Source: an uncultured Lachnospiraceae bacterium
GTDB lineage: Bacteria; Bacillota; Clostridia; Lachnospirales; Lachnospiraceae
Length of the DNA stretch: 9,108 nt
Reading direction: 5' to 3'
Assembly (NCBI GenBank): GCA_905236365.1
Contig: CAJOPP010000206.1
Coordinates: 1 to 9,108 of the forward strand
Below the pieces are notes generated by a model. The model did not search any database. It worked only from the letters and a program-made list of their open reading frames with translations, and had not been told where the DNA came from. A program made the translations under genes and the position numbers. Shown piece by piece: positions 1 through 5,340 of this stretch (the stretch's first letter is position 1; every line of letters begins with the position of its first letter).

Positions 1-57
1 AGCACCCCGGACGCGTTTTATGGTTGTAGCCGATTAACGAGCGTGACGATCCTTGAC
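1..57 (+). repeat. Exact 57-bp direct repeat, copy 1
   Basis: Bases 1-57 are identical to 274-330 and encode STPDAFYGCSRLTSVTILD. The copy may extend left of the window. The 273-bp offset equals 91 codons, or four LRR units, so this is a higher-order repeat rather than chance similarity between neighbouring LRRs. Confidence 0.93.
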
Positions 58-3000
58 GGAGTGACGAGCATTGATCCTTATACGTTCCAATCCTGTAGCA
101 GCTTGACAAATATTACAATCCCGGACAGCGTAACGAGCATTGGGAAGTTTGCATTCGATGAATGCCGCAGCCTGACAAAGATTACAATTCCGAACAGTGT
201 AACGAGCATCGAGGATAATGCATTCTTTAACTGCAGCAGCCTGACGAGCATCACAATACCGGGCAGTGTGACGAGCACCCCGGACGCGTTTTATGGTTGT
301 AGCCGATTAACGAGCGTGACGATCCTTGACAGCGTAACGAGCATCGGTAAAAATGCATTCTGGAACTGCAGCAGCTTAACGAGTATCACAATCCCGGACA
401 GCGTAACGAGCATTGGGGAGTGTGCATTTTCATATTGTAAAAGTCTAACGAGCATCTACTTCGAAGGTACAAAGGCAGAGTGGAATAAGATAGATATTGG
501 ATACGGAAATGAATACTTAAAGAATGCGACGATTCACTTTAACTCCAATGCCACTACAAAACTAACTATAGAAAAAGACTCTTATGAGATTGTCCTTGGA
601 GATATAGATGACTGTTATATAACCGCGTTTTATCTTTCTGACGAAGAGCCACAGAATATTTCCTGGACATGTAGTGATCCAAATGCAGTTGCCTTTGCCA
701 GACCGGCTAAAGCGGCCACAGTTGATAAGGATGGCAAGAAGATATGGAATATTTTTACAGGAGTTCTTACAAAGAAGCTTGGAGATTATGAGTTAACTTT
801 GACCGTTGATGGGGCGATGGCGACGACTACTGTAAAAATAGTGAAAGAAAAATCGAACGAGTCATCCTTTAGTCTTGCGAACGATACATGGAATTTTGGT
901 AATCTCACATCAAGAATACCTTTGAGTCGATTTAGAATGTTCTTTAAGTATTTACCTAATGCTGTTATAAAACATTTTGCAGAAAATGGAACACATGGTC
1001 AATGTGTTGGAATGGCGCTTGCAGCGGCATCTGCATACAAAGGGTTTCCAAGTACGCTTTGGTCCGACAAGATGGTGTTACATGATGTTAATGAATCAGA
1101 CTACAGCACTGAAACAAACTGCTCAGCTAGTGACTTTATTGGTTATGCTCATGCATATCAGTTTGTCAGATCCTATCAGGAAGAACGAGAGGATAATATG
1201 TATAATGTGGCAAACGGAGAAAATAAGCAGTTATTAGATAATCTGCGCGATTCAGTAGAAGCTTTTCAAGTGGGTCACGGAGATCCGGTAATTATATCTA
1301 TAGGAACTTATAGTCAAATAACGAATAAAAATACTGGCTTCAGCTTTGAAGATAAATTTCCCCATGCATTGTTAGGCTACAAGATCGAGGAAGAAACAGA
1401 TAGCTATACCAAAATTGCAGTTTATGATAGCAATTTACCGTATGATCCGAATCATTTGAACGATGACATTAATTGCATTGTTCTATATGGCAGGAAGGGG
1501 AATTATTCTGGTTGGAGCTATGATTTTGATTATTATAGCTTGTCATATCATTTGGGAAGTGAAAAAGAAGACGCAAATATAAGTTATATTATCCCGGCTC
1601 AGAATTTTATAAATGACTATGACTCTTCATATGCATACGAAGATACAAATATCCTGCTTAAAATTGGAATGGGATTAACAGGCTATATAGAATTTGCATC
1701 TACTGGAACGGGAAATATTGCTTTGGATTTACTGCCTAGAGTACGTTTGAAAGATATTATTACACCAATTATTGTAGCAAATGGTGTAGATGAAGATCCT
1801 GATAACTGCTACTGGCTTAAAGATAATAATATTATTTCCTTTACGGGCCTTTCAGGAGCGGGAGATATTTATTTGGGGTCAGAAGAAATGGGAATGACTG
1901 TGAACCCGCCGGAAGACTGTGATCTTTCAGTTGATCTTTCTAAAGGGGAAACTAATTTTTCAAACTGTAAAGGAGACAATATTAATATTGTTTATGAGCA
2001 TTTTACGGATTATGAAAGTTCGACTGTGACAGCAATATCTGGAGTTTCAGATGGAGATTCCAAGATTACAGCTGATGAGATGGGGAATACTATTTTCACA
2101 GGCTTAGAAAACTGTGATATAACACTTGGTGCTCAAAAAGATTATGACGACTGGTCCGTTACAACGGAATTAATCGATGAAGAAGCTTTATCAGAGCTGG
2201 ATCCGTCAAAAGAGTATATTGTATATGATGTTCAAGATGAGTATTTAGAAATATATGAAGATCAGGATGGAAACGGAACGTTTGAAACACCTGTTACCAA
2301 CGATGCAAGTATAAAGGTAAGTGAAACATCGGTGACTCTTTGCAGTGGTTCTTCGAGTACAATAACCGTGAGTAATCTTGCTATTGGGGATGAGGTCGTT
2401 TCATGGACATCAGCAGATGAAACGATTGCTTCGGTCGATATTAATGGAATGATTGAGGGCATAAAGCAAGGAGAAACAGTTGTAACGGTAACCCTTTTAA
2501 GTGGCTTAACAGCGGATGTAGCTGTTAGTGTTGTAGAACATACTGCTGTTCGAGATGAGGCAGTATCACCGACGTGTATAGAAGATGGTAAGACAGAAGG
2601 AAGCCATTGCTCGGTATGTGGTACTACGCTGGTAGAGCAGGAAACTGTTCCGGCGACCGGTCACAAGTGGGATGGCGGAAAAGTGACAAAGTATGCGACC
2701 ACAGTCGCATCTGGCGTGAAGACATACACCTGCAGCGTTTGCGGCGAAACAAAAACAGAAACACTGCCGAAGTTGTCCGCAAAGGAAGCGGAAGGCGACC
2801 CCAAAGATTCCAATTCTGTAGCCGGAACGGAGCAAGCAATGAAAACGGTAAAAGATTCCGGAGAACCCGAAGGCTCCAGCTTTGCCGCGATTCGGCTGCA
2901 GTCAAAGAAACAGACGAAAACCACCATTTCCCTCTCCTGGAATAAAGTAAAGGGAGCGGCTGGATATATCGTTTACGGCAGTAAATGCGGTAAGAATAAC

Positions 3001-3447
3001 AAACTGAAGCGTATCGCCAAGTTGACGGAAAACTCCTACAAGTACAAGAAACTGAAGAAGGGGACTTACTATAAATTCACTGTAGTTGCTTATAAGACGG
3101 TAAAAGGAAAAGAGCAGGTTATTGCCAGCAGCAAGATGGTCCATGTGGCGACCACCGGCGGAAAAGTGACTAATGTCAAGAAGGTGACAGCAAAGGTCAA
3201 GAACAAAGCCGTCACCAAGTTGTCACTGAAAATAAAGAAAACCGCAACCATTAAGACAACGACGACCCTTCAGAGTAAAACGCTGAAGTTGAAAGACCAT
3301 CGCTTGATCAGGTTTGAGTCTTCCGATTCGAAGATCGCGAAGGTCAATTCAAAAGGAAAGGTAACGGCGAAGAAGAAGGGGAAATGCTACATCTACGCAT
3401 ATTCACAGAACGGAACTTATGCGAAGATAGCAGTCACAGTAAAGTGA
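1..3447 (+). CDS. Multidomain surface protein: BspA-type LRRs, papain-like cysteine peptidase domain, Ig/FN3 domains (5'-partial)
   Basis: The frame is open from base 1, so the start and any signal peptide lie upstream; the GTG at 43 is inside an LRR. 1148 residues are visible, ending at TGA 3445-3447. Domains by window codon: BspA/Treponema-type LRRs about 1-160, with their usual C-terminal cap (YFEGTKAEW); an Ig-like beta domain about 183-285; a papain-like cysteine-peptidase domain about 290-540, with GQCVGM (Cys335), FPHALLGY (His455) and VYDSN (Asp476, Asn478) as the likely catalytic set; an unassigned beta-rich stretch about 541-765; a Big_2-type Ig domain about 767-847; a CxxC module about 848-935 with two CSVCG motifs; FN3 about 960-1052; a lysine-rich terminal Big_2-like domain. 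No LPxTG motif or membrane anchor is seen at the C terminus. The protein is probably extracellular and may process or bind host or neighbour proteins; its substrate is unknown. The peptidase call rests on motif order, and the exact family is uncertain. Confidence 0.88.
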   Translation, partial: STPDAFYGCSRLTSVTILDGVTSIDPYTFQSCSSLTNITIPDSVTSIGKFAFDECRSLTKITIPNSVTSIEDNAFFNCSSLTSITIPGSVTSTPDAFYGCSRLTSVTILDSVTSIGKNAFWNCSSLTSITIPDSVTSIGECAFSYCKSLTSIYFEGTKAEWNKIDIGYGNEYLKNATIHFNSNATTKLTIEKDSYEIVLGDIDDCYITAFYLSDEEPQNISWTCSDPNAVAFARPAKAATVDKDGKKIWNIFTGVLTKKLGDYELTLTVDGAMATTTVKIVKEKSNESSFSLANDTWNFGNLTSRIPLSRFRMFFKYLPNAVIKHFAENGTHGQCVGMALAAASAYKGFPSTLWSDKMVLHDVNESDYSTETNCSASDFIGYAHAYQFVRSYQEEREDNMYNVANGENKQLLDNLRDSVEAFQVGHGDPVIISIGTYSQITNKNTGFSFEDKFPHALLGYKIEEETDSYTKIAVYDSNLPYDPNHLNDDINCIVLYGRKGNYSGWSYDFDYYSLSYHLGSEKEDANISYIIPAQNFINDYDSSYAYEDTNILLKIGMGLTGYIEFASTGTGNIALDLLPRVRLKDIITPIIVANGVDEDPDNCYWLKDNNIISFTGLSGAGDIYLGSEEMGMTVNPPEDCDLSVDLSKGETNFSNCKGDNINIVYEHFTDYESSTVTAISGVSDGDSKITADEMGNTIFTGLENCDITLGAQKDYDDWSVTTELIDEEALSELDPSKEYIVYDVQDEYLEIYEDQDGNGTFETPVTNDASIKVSETSVTLCSGSSSTITVSNLAIGDEVVSWTSADETIASVDINGMIEGIKQGETVVTVTLLSGLTADVAVSVVEHTAVRDEAVSPTCIEDGKTEGSHCSVCGTTLVEQETVPATGHKWDGGKVTKYATTVASGVKTYTCSVCGETKTETLPKLSAKEAEGDPKDSNSVAGTEQAMKTVKDSGEPEGSSFAAIRLQSKKQTKTTISLSWNKVKGAAGYIVYGSKCGKNNKLKRIAKLTENSYKYKKLKKGTYYKFTVVAYKTVKGKEQVIASSKMVHVATTGGKVTNVKKVTAKVKNKAVTKLSLKIKKTATIKTTTTLQSKTLKLKDHRLIRFESSDSKIAKVNSKGKVTAKKKGKCYIYAYSQNGTYAKIAVTVK
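274..330 (+). repeat. Exact 57-bp direct repeat, copy 2
   Basis: This is the second copy of bases 1-57. The same 273-bp offset also links an identical 29-bp block at 116-144 and 389-417, which supports duplication of a four-LRR block followed by divergence. Confidence 0.93.
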
Positions 3448-3536
3448 GTTTCTGAAAAGGAGAGTAAATAACGATATACGGATCAAAGTGGTTGGAAGTG
3501 ATTACTAGGATAGCGGCTGCGCCGAAATAATTATTT

Positions 3537-3601
3537 CCGAAACGGTGATTTTCTCTGCCCGGACAGGTGATTTCCAAACCCCGGATAGGCGGTTTCACCG
3601 C
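3537..3601. repeat. Three degenerate tandem repeats of about 22 bp (possible IS-end remnant)
   Basis: Three adjacent units align around a core close to CCCGGAxAGGTGATTTCC: 3537-3557, 3558-3579 and 3580-3601. A partial fourth (ACCGG) begins at 3602. Multiple short direct repeats near an end are known for IS21-family elements, so a decayed IS end is one reading. A regulator-binding array upstream of the NACHT gene is another. No transposase is visible. Confidence 0.5.
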
Positions 3602-3627
3602 ACCGGTATATCCATCAGGAAGTATAA

Positions 3628-3635
3628 GGAAGGAG
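3628..3635 (+). promoter_or_regulatory. Ribosome binding site of the HEPN-NACHT gene
   Basis: GGAAGGAG lies 4 nt before the ATG at 3640. It is a strong purine-rich match that fixes this start. Confidence 0.8.
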
Positions 3636-3639
3636 CGAT

Positions 3640-5340
3640 ATGTTTTCTAAGCGAACTGTTGAGAAAATCGAAACTGAATACAAGCAGGAATTAAATTCAT
3701 ATGATGTGGAGAAAATGGTTAAGGTTCTTGAGAAAGCAATTGATTTACCAATTAGCGAGGAGTCTTTGAGTGGGATACAGCGTAAATATAACTACTGTAT
3801 TAGTAGATTATTTGATAGCTCAAATGATTTAACAGATGATGATCGTGCTATGGTTGCCGAGAATTTCTTTAACATTGAACCCCTTTTAAAAAAAATACTG
3901 TTTTTAGTTAACAAAGATAAATATGATGAACTAAAAAGAACTGGGTCTATAGAGTGCGGACCGTTGCTAGACAATTTGCATATTTTGGAAAGCGTTAGGA
4001 CAAGTAATGGTTATTTAAATTTAAAGACAGACCCCAATAGGCTCAGTGGGAGTAATTCACAAGAAGACCATATTCTTCGTACATACACTTTAAGGAATGT
4101 TACAGCTCATGAGATGAGAAATTGGTCTCGATTGGAATTATATTCTAACATCCAAGATGTAATGATTACGGCCCTGTATGTCTGTTGGAAATACCAAAAA
4201 ATCATAAGTGATTTATATGACAGAAATGACATTAAAGATCAGATTAATATTGGCGGATATATTGATTCTATTATAAAAAAATATGAGAAAAGTATTAGAA
4301 ATGGGTTTGTGTTTGTACCAATCAATTGGAACTATATGCCAAATGTTTTAAATGGGGATTATAGTGAGGAGGAGATAGATATTACCAAACTTTCTTCACA
4401 ATTGAATTCCAATAGCCATATCCTTTTGTTAGGTGGTGCTGGATGCGGCAAATCAACATCAATTGATTATCTGGAGTATCAAAGCGCCAAGGCATGTAGA
4501 CAAGATGAAACGGCACCGATACCTGTCAAAATACTGTTGTCAGAAACGAATGAAAACTGGATTTCAATAGAAGAGGCAATTTGTGACAAGTTAGGGATTA
4601 GCTATGATATTTGTGAAAGACTCTTGTCACGAGGTGCCATTCATCTTTATCTTGATGGTGTTAACGAGATGGTGTCTTCTAGAGAAATAAAGAAGAATAC
4701 AGTGCGGCAAATTGAAAAATTCTTAAGCAAGTATAAAAATGTATTTGTTTTAATCACTGATAGAGAAAGTGTTGAAATAAAAATTGATGCAGAGATGCAA
4801 AAATATTATTTGCATCAGATGGGAGAAAAAGATATTCGTAAGTATGTTGAAACGAGATCTTTGAATGATGACGACAAAAATGCACTTATTGAGTACTCTT
4901 TAAAAATGTCTACAGAGGGAGTGAAATTTACTCCAATTATCTTGAACTTTCTCACGGATTATTTAAGAAAAAATGGATGCTTCCCAGATGATTCGACTGA
5001 GTTATACCTGTCGTATATTACATATATACTTGAACGTGAATATAATGAAAAAAAGGATATTAATGCGGCTCCTGGAAGACTAGATGTTTTATTAACGTAT
5101 TTGCCTACTAAGATGGATGATAATAGCATGAGTTATATTTCTACAATGAGAGCTTTTGCACAATGCGTTAATTATTTGGGGATGGTAAATATTGATACCA
5201 AAAACTGTATCGATCTATCTTTGCAATTGGGGATTTTGGATCAGGAAGGAGATATGATTCATTTTTCCAATGAGGAATATTATTTAAGCTTATTGGCCAA
5301 AGCAATCGAATTAGGAATGGAAGAGTGGAACCTTGATTAA
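3640..5340 (+). CDS. HEPN-NACHT STAND NTPase, probable anti-phage defence effector/ATPase subunit
   Basis: 566 residues, with ATG behind a strong RBS. Residues 1-210 are mostly helical and contain RNVTAH (Arg152-Asn153-x3-His157), the R-x4-6-H motif with polar residue that is the active site of HEPN ribonucleases. The NACHT core follows: Walker A GGAGCGKST (265-273, Lys271), Walker B HLYLDGVNE (335-343, Asp339, Glu343) and a sensor-like VLITDR (370-375). Next come the usual NACHT helical segment (GEKDIRKYVE) and a winged-helix-like end with FSNEEYY, matching the hQxxxEYFAA region of NACHT proteins. The long sensor arm that normally follows is absent here and probably lies in the overlapping next gene. 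STAND NTPases of the Avs/bNACHT type detect phage proteins, oligomerise with ATP and switch on an N-terminal effector. By analogy this one would activate RNA cleavage and growth arrest; that function is inferred. The gene is strongly AT-rich compared with the spacer and the end of the preceding gene. Confidence 0.85.
   Translation: MFSKRTVEKIETEYKQELNSYDVEKMVKVLEKAIDLPISEESLSGIQRKYNYCISRLFDSSNDLTDDDRAMVAENFFNIEPLLKKILFLVNKDKYDELKRTGSIECGPLLDNLHILESVRTSNGYLNLKTDPNRLSGSNSQEDHILRTYTLRNVTAHEMRNWSRLELYSNIQDVMITALYVCWKYQKIISDLYDRNDIKDQINIGGYIDSIIKKYEKSIRNGFVFVPINWNYMPNVLNGDYSEEEIDITKLSSQLNSNSHILLLGGAGCGKSTSIDYLEYQSAKACRQDETAPIPVKILLSETNENWISIEEAICDKLGISYDICERLLSRGAIHLYLDGVNEMVSSREIKKNTVRQIEKFLSKYKNVFVLITDRESVEIKIDAEMQKYYLHQMGEKDIRKYVETRSLNDDDKNALIEYSLKMSTEGVKFTPIILNFLTDYLRKNGCFPDDSTELYLSYITYILEREYNEKKDINAAPGRLDVLLTYLPTKMDDNSMSYISTMRAFAQCVNYLGMVNIDTKNCIDLSLQLGILDQEGDMIHFSNEEYYLSLLAKAIELGMEEWNLD
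5319..5325 (+). promoter_or_regulatory. Ribosome binding site for the TTG start of the partner gene
   Basis: GGAAGAG ends 7 nt before TTG 5333 and lies inside the end of the NACHT gene. It supports reinitiation or translational coupling. An in-frame TAG at 5312-5314 rules out a start further upstream. Confidence 0.5.

Larger units (their letters stand above)
1..540 (+). repeat. BspA-type leucine-rich repeat array, about 23 codons per unit
   Basis: About seven units follow the pattern AFxxCxSLTxITIPxSVTSIG. Most are 23 codons long; the STPDAFYGC unit is one codon shorter. The last unit changes into the terminal cap (SIYFEGTKAEW). The array enters from outside the window, so the total number of repeats is unknown. 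LRRs of this class commonly form binding surfaces on secreted bacterial proteins. Confidence 0.9.
3448..3639. other. Intergenic spacer, relatively GC-rich, no clear gene or terminator
   Basis: This 192-bp spacer lies between the surface-protein gene and the NACHT gene. It holds an orphan Shine-Dalgarno-like AAAAGGAGAG (3455-3464) not followed by a normal start codon, a start-less open stretch of about 20 codons (3468-3530), a perfect 14-nt AT-rich palindrome GAAATAATTATTTC (3524-3537), tandem degenerate repeats (3537-3601), and a small GCGGT-TTC-ACCGC stem-loop (3589-3601) with no U-tract. I see no convincing -35/-10 pair for the downstream operon. It is clearly richer in G+C than the genes that follow it. 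Confidence 0.6.

Noticed and set aside
43..45. GTG at 43 as the start of the surface-protein gene
   Set aside because: It lies inside an LRR unit whose twin at 316 is internal, and the frame is open through base 1, so the gene starts outside the window.
1..420. Possible CRISPR-like repeats
   Set aside because: The repeats are in-frame protein-coding LRR units with no constant repeat/variable spacer pattern.
2566..2945. Several overlapping open frames on both strands over the C-terminal part of the surface gene
   Set aside because: They are shadows caused by higher G+C and few stop codons. The + frame with CxxC and FN3 motifs is clearly the coding one.
3524..3537. Perfect 14-nt palindrome GAAATAATTATTTC as an operator
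   Set aside because: It is AT-rich and short, has no second copy or nearby promoter, and overlaps the first tandem repeat by one base. It is not enough for an operator call.
3589..3601. GCGGT-TTC-ACCGC hairpin as terminator of the surface gene
   Set aside because: The stem is only 5 bp, there is no following U-tract, and it lies about 140 bp after the stop codon.
5315..5340. Classic programmed frameshift signal joining the two genes
   Set aside because: No slippery heptamer or CTT-TGA-type +1 site is present in the shared open window. Coupled reinitiation at TTG fits better, though a +1 event is not excluded.
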